Positions 44,495 to 51,811 of a DNA stretch of 57,330 nucleotides are shown here, in pieces (the first letter of the stretch is position 1; each line of letters begins with the position of its first letter). The translations under genes were made by a program, and so were the position numbers. The stretch is from the NCBI GenBank assembly GCA_018336035.1, contig JAGXRD010000063.1, positions 1 through 57,330 of the forward strand, read 5' to 3'. The DNA is from Alphaproteobacteria bacterium. Its GTDB lineage: Bacteria > Pseudomonadota > Alphaproteobacteria > Ferrovibrionales > Ferrovibrionaceae. The notes below the pieces were generated by a model that did not search any database, had not been told where the DNA came from, and worked only from the letters and a program-made list of their open reading frames with translations.

Positions 44495-44649
44495 TTTCCG
44501 ATTTCTCCGCTTTACGATTTACGCCACCGGACAGACTGCACATGCGACTGATGCGCAACTCCCCAATGAACTGACGACGACGGAGCCTGGCCGTTCAGAA
44601 AAAAATCACCGCCGACGAAAAAATCCGCCGAGGGCGATTCCGGGACGCC

Positions 44650-45594
44650 TCAGTTTTTGGAAATCACCAGCAGCCAGGGCGAGATTTCCCGCACCCTGGC
44701 GCCCTGCACCCGCGCAATCGCGGCGAGTGAGGCCCGCGGATTGGACAGCGAATAGATGCCGGTCAGCGGCTGCCGTTCCAGTTCCTCGTCGGCCACCACA
44801 ATCCAGCCATCGAAATAGCGGTTCAGCATGGCGACCGCCTCGCGAATGGTCTGATCCTTGGCGACCAGCTGGCCGCTGCGCCAGCTGGCGATCAGTTCCG
44901 GACTGACCGTCTCGGTCTGCGGAGAGCTGCCATTGCCGAGCCGCAGCACATCGCCGGCGCCGAGCAGCTGCGAGGCGGCGGCAGACTCAACCTGCACGCG
45001 GCCATGCTCGACGGCAACATTGATGCTGTCGTCGTCGCGCCGGACTTCGAAAGCGGTGCCCAGCACGGTGACTTTTACATCGCCCGCCGTGACGCGGAAC
45101 GTGCGGTCCGGGGCAGGTACGACTTCGAACCAGGCCTCGCCGCGCAGCAACTCCACATGGCGCTGTCCGGCATCGAAGCTGAAGGCCACCGCGCTATGCG
45201 GCGCCAGTTGCAGCCGGCTGCCATCCGGCAGATCGACCGCACGTGTTTCACCGCTGGCCGTGGCCACATCGGCGCCGAGTTGGCGAATTGCATTTGGCAG
45301 GATGGCAATCGCGAGCGCCGCTGCGATGGCGGCTGCCGCAACCGCAAGGCCGAGGCGACGCCGGCGCCCGGGCATGCGCCCGGACAGACGCACAACATTG
45401 CTGCCATGCGTGTCCCAGGCCTCGACATGCACCGGCACCGTGCGGTCCAGCATCTGCCAGACGCGCAGGCTCTCATCCCAGTCGCGTCGGTTACCGTCGC
45501 TCTGCGCCAGCCACTGGCTGTGCCGCAGACGTAAGACGCCGTCTGCCGGGTTGTCGTTGAGGGCGACAACCCATTCATCGGCAGAGTCGGGCAT
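44650..45594 (-). CDS. FecR-family regulator (heme system)
   Basis: The 314-residue product has a short N-terminal cytoplasmic domain with spaced Trp residues, a membrane segment at about 85-102 (LAVAAAAIAAALAIAI), the FecR core (RAVDLPDGSRLQLAPHSAVAF, VLGTAFEVRRDDDSINVAVE) and a C-terminal STN-like domain ending near VREISPWLLVISKN. The start at 45594 has AGGA upstream; the frame is open to 45678 but those codons overlap little of use. It links the sigma gene 107 bp upstream with the receptor. Confidence 0.88.
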   Translation of the reverse strand: MPDSADEWVVALNDNPADGVLRLRHSQWLAQSDGNRRDWDESLRVWQMLDRTVPVHVEAWDTHGSNVVRLSGRMPGRRRRLGLAVAAAAIAAALAIAILPNAIRQLGADVATASGETRAVDLPDGSRLQLAPHSAVAFSFDAGQRHVELLRGEAWFEVVPAPDRTFRVTAGDVKVTVLGTAFEVRRDDDSINVAVEHGRVQVESAAASQLLGAGDVLRLGNGSSPQTETVSPELIASWRSGQLVAKDQTIREAVAMLNRYFDGWIVVADEELERQPLTGIYSLSNPRASLAAIARVQGARVREISPWLLVISKN

Positions 45595-45701
45595 GGTCCT
45601 GATGGTCACGGTGCTGGCTAGTCCCTGAATGACGCTAAGACATAGTCCCGGATACGGGGCGGATGCAATTGGGTTCACGGGTTGAGCGGCGGGTCATGGG
45701 G

Positions 45702-46235
45702 CTACTCGCCGTAAACGCGTTGCCGGCAGTGCCGCAGCGCCTCGACCACGAGCTTGTGCGCCGTGCCGACCGAGACGCCCAGATGGCTGGCGATGTCGCT
45801 GAAACGGCAACCGCCGAAGCGATACATTTCCAGTGCGATGCGTGAGCGCTCGGGCAGTTCGGCCAGCGCGTCCTGAAGCAGCCGCAGTTCATTGCGGGCG
45901 ATGAGAGTGGCCTCGGGGCCAGGACGTTCTTCGGCGACGGCTGCGGTATCGGTCAGCGCCTCGGCAACGACATGCGCATTCTCGCGACCGAGCCGCCGGC
46001 GATGATCAATCGCCAGATTGCGCACGATGCGGAAGAGATAGGCGACCGGCCCGTCCAACCGGGCGCCGCTACCATCTTCGTCTGCGCTCCTGCCTATGCG
46101 GTCGATGCGGATATAGGCGTCCTGCACGATATCCTCGGCCAGGCTCTGGTCGCCGACGATGGCGCGCGCGTATCCCACCAGTTCGCGCTGGTGCGAAACG
46201 AACAGGCCGAGGATGTCGTGATCGCTGGCGCGCAT
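45702..46235 (-). CDS. ECF sigma factor, FecI-like (heme system)
   Basis: The 177-residue ECF sigma factor carries region 2 (SLAEDIVQDAYIRIDR, VAYLFRIVRNLAIDHRRR) and region 4 (LPERSRIALEMYRFGGCRFSDIASHLGVSVG). It heads a second sigma-FecR-receptor set followed by a PepSY gene. A GGGGGG ribosome site precedes the ATG at 46235. A Fur-like box is 43 bp upstream. It shares the divergent control region with ohr. Confidence 0.9.
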   Translation of the reverse strand: MRASDHDILGLFVSHQRELVGYARAIVGDQSLAEDIVQDAYIRIDRIGRSADEDGSGARLDGPVAYLFRIVRNLAIDHRRRLGRENAHVVAEALTDTAAVAEERPGPEATLIARNELRLLQDALAELPERSRIALEMYRFGGCRFSDIASHLGVSVGTAHKLVVEALRHCRQRVYGE

Positions 46236-46277
46236 TCCCCCCGCCCGTCACGCCGGGCTTGCAGCCCCGCTTGATAT

Positions 46278-46292
46278 TGAGAATTGTTTGCA
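46278..46292 (-). promoter_or_regulatory. Candidate Fur box upstream of the heme-system sigma gene
   Basis: TGAGAATTGTTTGCA (plus strand) matches the 7-1-7 Fur pattern in the same way as the site before the first sigma gene, differing from that site at only two positions. Confidence 0.55.
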
Positions 46293-46346
46293 TTTAACGG
46301 GATGGCCGGGTGTTGTCAAAGGTGATCGGTGTCACGCCAGTTTAAC

Positions 46347-46375
46347 TTGCGTACAATTCAATTGCTCGATATCTT
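46347..46375 (+). promoter_or_regulatory. ohr promoter with OhrR operator in the spacer
   Basis: TTGCGT (46347-46352) and TATCTT (46370-46375) are exactly 17 bp apart. The spacer contains TACAATTCAATTGCT (46352-46366), whose palindromic core CAATT-C-AATTG matches the OhrR operator known in alphaproteobacteria such as Agrobacterium. Bound OhrR would block RNA polymerase; its oxidation by organic peroxide would release ohr. Confidence 0.78.
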
Positions 46376-46437
46376 TCTTCCACGGCGAGCCGATCATCCC
46401 CGCCGCTGACACCAGACCCCATAAGAGGAGCCCGATC

Positions 46438-46860
46438 ATGTCCATCACCCCGCTCTACACCACCACCGCCACTGCCACTGGCGGTCGCTCCGGCAAGGTC
46501 ACATCCGCTGACGGCATCATCGACATGACGCTGGCGATGCCGAAGGAACTCGGTGGCCCGGGCAATGCCGCCAACCCGGAAACCTTCTTCGCCTCGGGTT
46601 ATGCCGCCTGCTTCCAGGGCGCGCTGGGCCTCGTCGCCCGCAACCAGAAGATCGCGCTGCCGGCCGGCAATACCGTCACGGTGACGATCGGCATCGGCAA
46701 GGACGAGACCAGCTTCGGTCTGAACGCCAAGATCTCGGTCAACCTGCCGGGCATGGACAAGGCCCAGGCCGAGGCGCTCACCGCCGCCGCGCACCAGGTC
46801 TGCCCGTATTCCAAGGCGACCCGCGGCAATATTGAAGCCACGCTCGAAACGACTGTCTAA
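46438..46860 (+). CDS. ohr: Organic hydroperoxide resistance protein Ohr
   Basis: Ohr is a thiol peroxidase that reduces lipid and other organic hydroperoxides with help from lipoylated proteins. The 140-residue product has both catalytic residues, Cys58 (GYAACF) and Cys122 (QVCPYSKATRGN), and the normal length. AGAGGAG lies before the ATG at 46438; upstream in-frame codons from 46288 are inside the promoter. It is followed by ohrR on the same strand, with a hairpin between them. Confidence 0.95.
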   Translation: MSITPLYTTTATATGGRSGKVTSADGIIDMTLAMPKELGGPGNAANPETFFASGYAACFQGALGLVARNQKIALPAGNTVTVTIGIGKDETSFGLNAKISVNLPGMDKAQAEALTAAAHQVCPYSKATRGNIEATLETTV

Positions 46861-46874
46861 ACTGCGACTCGCGG

Positions 46875-46898
46875 GGCCGGAGTCTCTCAGCTCCGGCC
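46875..46898. other. Hairpin between ohr and ohrR
   Basis: GGCCGGAG / CTCCGGCC form a perfect 8-bp stem with an 8-base loop, 14 bases after the ohr stop. No T run follows, so it may be a weak terminator or an RNA-stability element that sets the ohr-to-ohrR ratio. Confidence 0.55.
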
Positions 46899-46911
46899 TC
46901 GCCAAACGCTG

Positions 46912-47379
46912 ATGACTGCCATGACCGCCGATCCAAACCTCAAGCTCGACAACCAGCTCTGCTTCGCGCTCTACGCGGCGTCGAACGCGATGACGCGGCT
47001 CTATCGCGACAAGCTGGAGCCGCTCGGCCTGACCTATCCGCAATATCTGGTCATGCTGGTGCTGTGGGAGCAGGACGGCATCGCCGTGAAGGAGATCGGC
47101 CAGCGGCTGCATCTCGATTCCGGCACCCTCACCCCGATGCTGAAACGCATGGAGCAGGCCGGTCTGGTCCAGCGCCGCCGCAGCAAGGCCGACGAGCGCC
47201 AGGTCGATATCGCCCTGACCCCGGCCGGCGAAGCCCTGAAGGCCGATATTCGCGGCGTACGGGCCGAGTTGGGCTGCCTGCTGCCGCTGCCGGCCGCCGA
47301 TATCGCCCGGCTGCGGACCGAGCTGCGCGGCCTGGCCGATGGGCTGATTGCCGCGAAACCGGACTCTTCCACAGCCTAG
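46912..47379 (+). CDS. ohrR: MarR-family peroxide sensor OhrR
   Basis: OhrR is the repressor of ohr and is inactivated when its sensing Cys is oxidised by organic hydroperoxide. The 155-residue MarR protein has that residue at Cys17 in LDNQLCFALY, a winged helix-turn-helix (VKEIGQRLHLDSGTLTPMLKRM) and the wing with DERQVDIALT. The start is 46912 or 46921 (a second ATG). An operator fitting this protein lies in the ohr promoter; no equivalent site was seen directly before ohrR. Confidence 0.92.
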   Translation: MTAMTADPNLKLDNQLCFALYAASNAMTRLYRDKLEPLGLTYPQYLVMLVLWEQDGIAVKEIGQRLHLDSGTLTPMLKRMEQAGLVQRRRSKADERQVDIALTPAGEALKADIRGVRAELGCLLPLPAADIARLRTELRGLADGLIAAKPDSSTA

Positions 47380-47492
47380 CCGGGCTGGACGGACCAAATA
47401 TCCACAGGTTCGCGCCCCAGATGTAGGGGTTTGGGCTTGCCTGCCCCCACCAGATATTGCGATATTGCGCCCTCAGAATCAGTGAGGAAAAC

Positions 47493-48452
47493 ATGTCGCT
47501 TCTGGACTCCAAGCCCGTCTACAAGCCCTTCAAATATCCGTGGGCCTACGAAGCCTGGATGACCCAGCAGCGCCTGCACTGGCTGCCGGAAGAAGTGCCG
47601 CTCGCCGACGATGTGAAGGACTGGCAGAAGAAGCTGACGCCAGGCGAGAAGAACCTGCTGACGCAGATTTTCCGCTTCTTCACCCAGGCCGACGTGGAAG
47701 TGAACAACTGCTACATGAAGCATTACGCGCAGGTGTTCAAACCCACCGAAGTGCAGATGATGCTGTCGGCCTTCTCGAATATCGAGACCGTGCATATCGC
47801 CGCCTACAGCCACCTGCTCGACACCATCGGCATGCCCGAAGAAGAGTATTCGGCCTTCCTCCGCTACAAGGAGATGAAGGACAAATACGACTACATGCAG
47901 CAGTTCGGCGTCAGCACCAAGACCGACATCGCCAAGACGCTGGCGGTGTTCGGCGCCTTCACCGAGGGCCTGCAGCTGTTCGCCAGCTTCGCGATCCTGA
48001 TGAACTTCCCGCGCTGGAACAAGATGAAGGGCATGGGCCAGATCGTCAGCTGGTCGGTGCGCGACGAAAGCCTGCACACCAACTCGATCATCAAGCTGTT
48101 CCACACCTTCCTGGAAGAGAATCCGGAAGTCTGGACCGAACAGTTCCAGCGCGACCTCTATGTCGCCTGCTCCACCATCGTGGAGCATGAAGACGCCTTC
48201 ATCGATCTCGCCTTCGAGATCGAGGGCGTGCAGGGCCTGACCGCGCAGGAAGTGAAAGAGTATATCCGCTGGACCGCCGACCGCCGCCTGCTGCAGCTCA
48301 AGCTGCAGCCGATGTACCGGATCGAAAAGAACCCGCTGCCCTGGCTGGATGCGATCCTGAACGGCGTCGAACACACCAACTTCTTCGAAAACCGCGCCAC
48401 CGAATATTCCAAGGCCTCGACCCAGGGCAACTGGGAAGACGCTTTCGCGTAA
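47493..48452 (+). CDS. nrdB: Ribonucleoside-diphosphate reductase, small (radical) subunit
   Basis: NrdB holds the dimetal-tyrosyl radical cofactor for NrdA. In the 319-residue protein the metal ligands Asp67, Glu98, His101, Glu158, Glu192 and His195 are in place, and Tyr105 stands at the radical position (ETVHIAAY), so it is a Tyr-radical enzyme of class Ia/Ib type rather than the Phe-bearing class Ic. It carries no ATP-cone. GAGGAAA fixes the start at 47493; the frame is open from 47457. It lies far from nrdA, with its own upstream region bearing an 8/9 DnaA-box match at 47398. Confidence 0.94.
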   Translation: MSLLDSKPVYKPFKYPWAYEAWMTQQRLHWLPEEVPLADDVKDWQKKLTPGEKNLLTQIFRFFTQADVEVNNCYMKHYAQVFKPTEVQMMLSAFSNIETVHIAAYSHLLDTIGMPEEEYSAFLRYKEMKDKYDYMQQFGVSTKTDIAKTLAVFGAFTEGLQLFASFAILMNFPRWNKMKGMGQIVSWSVRDESLHTNSIIKLFHTFLEENPEVWTEQFQRDLYVACSTIVEHEDAFIDLAFEIEGVQGLTAQEVKEYIRWTADRRLLQLKLQPMYRIEKNPLPWLDAILNGVEHTNFFENRATEYSKASTQGNWEDAFA

Positions 48453-48475
48453 GACCCGAAACACCCTCGCTGTAA

Positions 48476-48601
48476 AAATGGGACCCCGGGTCAAGCCCGG
48501 GGTGACGAAATCGATGCGTCGTCATCCCGGCCAAGCGCCAGTTGGCGCGCCGAGCCGGGATCCCATTTGCAGAAGCTGTCGGGTCAAGCCCGGGCATGAC
48601 G
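48476..48601. repeat. REP/BIME-like repeat cluster after nrdB
   Basis: Three units lie in a row: GGGACCCCGGGTCAAGCCCG (48481-48500) running to GGTGACG, then CGTCATCCCGGCCAAGCGC with its partner arm GAGCCGGGATCCCATT (48520-48566), then GTCGGGTCAAGCCCGGGCATG ending in ACG at 48601. They fill most of the gap between nrdB and the GNAT gene and could act as a transcript end. Confidence 0.85.
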
Positions 48602-48613
48602 TATAGTGCGGGA

Positions 48614-49135
48614 ATGACCTACCGCATCCGCCCGGCCCGCGCCGGTGAAGCCGAAGACCTGCGCGCCATCGAACGCGCCGCCGGGCAAAGCTTTGCCAGC
48701 GTCGGCTACCCCGATGTCGCGCGGCATGAGCCGACGCCGGCCGCAGCCTTGCGCGATGCCGCCACCGAGGGCGCGCTGTTCGTCGCCGTGACGCCGTCAG
48801 ACGATCGGCCGGTCGGTTTTCTCCTTTGCACCGAGATCGACGGCGACCTCTATGTGCAGGAGTTGGCCGTGCATCCCGACCATGCCGGGCATCGCCTGGC
48901 CGTGCCGTTACTGAAAGCTGCCGAAGACCTGGCACGCAGCCTCGGCCTGCCGGCGCTGTCGCTCACCACATTCCGCACAGTGCCGTGGAACGCGCCCTAT
49001 TACGAACGCCTCGGATTTCATGTGATGCCCGACGACCAGATCGGGCCGAGCCTGCGCTTCGTCATCGCACGGCAGAAGGCCGCCGGACTCGACGTCGCCA
49101 ATCGCGTGGCAATGAGACGGTATTTGCCGGTCTAG
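48614..49135 (+). CDS. GNAT-family N-acetyltransferase
   Basis: This 173-residue protein has the acetyl-CoA binding fold: YRIRPARAGEAEDLRAIE at the N-terminus, motif A around DLYVQELAVHPDHAGHRLA (the usual RGxG loop reads HAGHRLA) and motif B near NAPYYERLGF. The target is unknown. I took ATG 48614, because the earlier in-frame codons from 48542 lie in repeat DNA. It overlaps the convergent 79-residue gene by 4 bases. Confidence 0.85.
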   Translation: MTYRIRPARAGEAEDLRAIERAAGQSFASVGYPDVARHEPTPAAALRDAATEGALFVAVTPSDDRPVGFLLCTEIDGDLYVQELAVHPDHAGHRLAVPLLKAAEDLARSLGLPALSLTTFRTVPWNAPYYERLGFHVMPDDQIGPSLRFVIARQKAAGLDVANRVAMRRYLPV

Positions 49136-49371
49136 GCCAGCAGATCGACGAAATGCTGTTCCAGCTCGAGGCTGGTGCGCAGGACTTCGATGCTGATGGC
49201 GGACTGCACCTTGGCCAGCTGCAGCTGCATGGCGACTTCGCCCAGCTCGACCACATCGGTGGTGGCGCCGGTCATCGCTTCCACGGCGCCCATCAGCATC
49301 TGGTCGGCCTTGGCGAGGCCGCTCAGCGCGTTGGAAATCGTGGAGGTTCCGGAGATCGAGGTCATGCCCAT
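49132..49371 (-). CDS. Small hypothetical protein (79 residues)
   Basis: I cannot name this gene. The product is Ala/Leu/Val-rich and helical with no signal. Its C-terminal half (VAMQLQLAKVQSAISIEVLR) is faintly like the YjfB motility-protein family, which has a similar Q-and-L helix pattern, but the resemblance is too weak to assign. Codon use fits the genome. No clear flagellar promoter lies upstream. Confidence 0.55.
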   Translation of the reverse strand: MGMTSISGTSTISNALSGLAKADQMLMGAVEAMTGATTDVVELGEVAMQLQLAKVQSAISIEVLRTSLELEQHFVDLLA

Positions 49372-49488
49372 AGCTTAGCGCGAGGTGGAATTTTCCTCAA
49401 CCCGCCTGAAGTCATCTCCCTGTGACTGGGCCGCAACGTGGTTAACGCGTTATAACTCCTCAGCCTCACCAGAATCACAAGAGCCAGT

Positions 49489-50445
49489 ATGTCCGCGCTG
49501 CCCGCCAATCCGTTGCTGCCCATCCCGATCACCCAGTACCGCGAGGGCAATACCGGCATTCCCTATGCCCATGTGCTGGATTCCGGCAGGCCCGGACCGC
49601 AGGCGGCGATCACCGCGCTGATCCATGGCAACGAGGTCTGCGGCGCCCATGCGCTCGACCTGCTGTTCCGCGAGAAATTCAAACCGGCCAAAGGCAAGCT
49701 GACGCTGATCTTCTGCAACGTCGCCGCCTATACGCGCTTCGATCCGAACGAGCCGACCGCGTCGCGCTTTGTCGACGAGGACATGAACCGCGTCTGGGGC
49801 GCCAATGCGCTGGACAGCAGCCGCCGCTCGATCGAGCTGGACCGCGCGCGCGAGATCGAGCCGCTGCTGGCCGAGATCGACCTGCTGCTGGACATTCATT
49901 CGATGCAGCAGCCCTCGCCGCCGCTGATGCTGTCGGGTCCGCTGGCCAAGGGCCGCGAGTTTGCCGGCAAGCTCGGCGTGCCGGCCACGGTCGTCGCCGA
50001 CCAGGGCCACAAGGCGGGCCTGCGCATGCGCGACTATGGCGGCTTCGGCGACCCCAGCAGCCCAAAGAATGCGCTGCTGGTGGAATGCGGCCAGCATTGG
50101 GAACAGGACAGCCGCGACGTGGCCATCGAAACCATGTTCCGCTTCCTGCATGCGATTGGCCAGGCGACCGATGCCGACCTGGCGCGCCACGGTCTCGCAG
50201 CGCAGCCGACGGAGCCGCAGAAATTCGTCGAGGTGACAGATGCCGTCACCATCGTCACCGAGGCCTTCAGCTTCGCGCAGAATTATACCGGCCTGGAGGC
50301 GATCCCACAGGCCGGTACGGTGATCGCGCATGATGGCTCGACGCCGATCACCACGCCCTACGACAACTGCGTGCTGATCATGCCGACCAGGCGACTGAAG
50401 CCCGGGCAGACGGCGGTCCGCCTCGGCCGCTACATCGCAGCGTAA
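49489..50445 (+). CDS. Succinylglutamate desuccinylase/aspartoacylase-family zinc hydrolase
   Basis: This 318-residue carboxypeptidase-like amidohydrolase has the zinc-binding HGNE (His46, Glu49) and DIHS (His137), and a catalytic Glu in LLVECGQHWE. Such enzymes remove an acyl group from an N-acyl amino acid. It lies 21 bp before the AbrB-family membrane gene on the same strand, so the two may be one operon. The exact substrate cannot be told; no other arginine-succinyltransferase-pathway genes are near. Confidence 0.82.
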   Translation: MSALPANPLLPIPITQYREGNTGIPYAHVLDSGRPGPQAAITALIHGNEVCGAHALDLLFREKFKPAKGKLTLIFCNVAAYTRFDPNEPTASRFVDEDMNRVWGANALDSSRRSIELDRAREIEPLLAEIDLLLDIHSMQQPSPPLMLSGPLAKGREFAGKLGVPATVVADQGHKAGLRMRDYGGFGDPSSPKNALLVECGQHWEQDSRDVAIETMFRFLHAIGQATDADLARHGLAAQPTEPQKFVEVTDAVTIVTEAFSFAQNYTGLEAIPQAGTVIAHDGSTPITTPYDNCVLIMPTRRLKPGQTAVRLGRYIAA

Positions 50446-50466
50446 CGCGAGGGAGAGACGCAGACG

Positions 50467-51525
50467 ATGCTGCGCAACCTCGCCTCCAGCATTCCCGCGC
50501 TGCTGATCGGCGCGGCGGGCGGTGCCGTCTTTCTTTACCTGCGCATGCCGCTGGCCTGGATGCTGGGCGCGATGTTCTTCACCGGCGTGGTGGCGCTGGC
50601 CGGTCTGGACCGCCGCATGACCCTGCGCGTCGAGCCGCGCCTGCGCAGCGTGATGATCGTGATCATCGGCGTGATGCTGGGCAGCGCCTTCCGGCCCGAG
50701 ATGATCGACCGCGCCCGCGAATGGCTCGGGCTGATCATCCTGATGCTGGCCTATATCCCGATCGTGACGGCGATCTGTTACTGGATGTTCCGCCGCTGGG
50801 CGCGGCTCGATCCGGTCACCGCCTATTTTTCGGCCGCACCCGGCGGGTTGCAGGAAATGACCCTGGTGGGCGAGGCCTATGGCGGCGATGGCCGCAGCAT
50901 CATCATGACGCATGCCCTGCGCGTCTTCCTCACCGTGATGACCATCCCGGTCTATTTCCGCTTCATCGAGGGGCTGAATGTGCCGCCGATGGCGCAGGGG
51001 CCGCATATGTGGCAGCTGCCCTGGCATGAAGGCGCGCTGCTGATCGTCTGCGGCATGGTGGGCTGGTATGTCGCGCGCTTCCTGCGCATGCCGGCTTCGG
51101 TGCTGGTCGGACCTATGGTGGTGTCGGCGCTGGTGCATCTGTTCGGCTGGTCGCATGCCTCGCCGCCGCCGGAATTAGTCGCCACCGCGCAGGTGGTGAT
51201 GGGCGCAGCTTTGGGCTGCCGCTTCGTCGGCACGCCGCTGAAAGAGGTCGGGCGGATCGCCACCTTCGCAGTGATCGCCACCTTTGCGATGATCGCCGTG
51301 GCCGTGGCGATGACATTGGCCTTTGCAAACTGGGCCGGCATCAAGACCGAGGCGATGATGCTGGTGCTGGCGCCGGGCGGCATGGCCGAGATGAGCCTGG
51401 TGGCGCTCGGGCTGGGCGTCGAGGTGGCGGTGGTCGCCAGCATGCATATTTTCCGCATCGCGGTGGTGGTGCTGGCGGTACCGCCGGTGTTCAAGCTGCT
51501 GAAGCTCAGGAAAACAGGGACTTAA
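50467..51525 (+). CDS. AbrB-family membrane protein (ammonia-monooxygenase-like, two repeats)
   Basis: The 352-residue protein has about ten membrane segments in two homologous halves (each with PLAWMLGAMF- or PASVLVGPMV-like and APGGLQEM- or APGGMAEM-like motifs), which is the AbrB duplication domain family. Despite older names such as putative ammonia monooxygenase or regulator, it is an integral membrane protein of unknown, probably transport, function. GAGGGAGAG precedes the start. It may serve the upstream deacylase. Confidence 0.82.
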   Translation: MLRNLASSIPALLIGAAGGAVFLYLRMPLAWMLGAMFFTGVVALAGLDRRMTLRVEPRLRSVMIVIIGVMLGSAFRPEMIDRAREWLGLIILMLAYIPIVTAICYWMFRRWARLDPVTAYFSAAPGGLQEMTLVGEAYGGDGRSIIMTHALRVFLTVMTIPVYFRFIEGLNVPPMAQGPHMWQLPWHEGALLIVCGMVGWYVARFLRMPASVLVGPMVVSALVHLFGWSHASPPPELVATAQVVMGAALGCRFVGTPLKEVGRIATFAVIATFAMIAVAVAMTLAFANWAGIKTEAMMLVLAPGGMAEMSLVALGLGVEVAVVASMHIFRIAVVVLAVPPVFKLLKLRKTGT

Positions 51526-51540
51526 CTGCGCTCATCAAGG

Positions 51541-51652
51541 GTTTATGCGGGGCTTATTGCGCGCTTATTCCGGCTTATCGCGTGCTTATTTGAGCTTATC
51601 ACGCGCTTATATTTTCTTATTTTCGCTTATTTGAGTCTTGGTGCGGGCTTAT
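51541..51652. repeat. Helically phased GCTTAT array (degenerate 21-bp tandem repeat)
   Basis: GCTTAT or a one-base variant begins at 51541, 51552, 51563, 51573, 51584, 51594, 51605, 51615 and 51625, with a poor copy at 51635 and a last exact one at 51647. Spacings alternate between 10 and 11 bp, a mean of 10.5 bp, the pitch of B-DNA. Four degenerate 21-bp units cover 51559-51642, starting GCGCGCTTATTCCGGCTTATC. It lies in the 286-bp gap between two convergent genes. Phased TTAT steps could bend DNA or place one protein on one face of the helix. Confidence 0.85.
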
Positions 51653-51811
51653 GCCAGGGCAAGGCGCGCCCGATTTCCGCAAGCCGCATACATACGCAAC
51701 TGCCAGAGACTGGCAGTGGGCAGAGCGATTCACGATGGGCAAGAGCGGCGCAGATTGATCTAGGAAACCCGCTGCCGTTTTAAAGGACGCAAGCGGAAAA
51801 TTTCGCCCACC

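Noticed and set aside
51541-51652. CRISPR array
   Set aside because: Repeats are 6 bp with 4-5 bp between them; there are no 25-40 bp direct repeats, unique spacers or cas genes.
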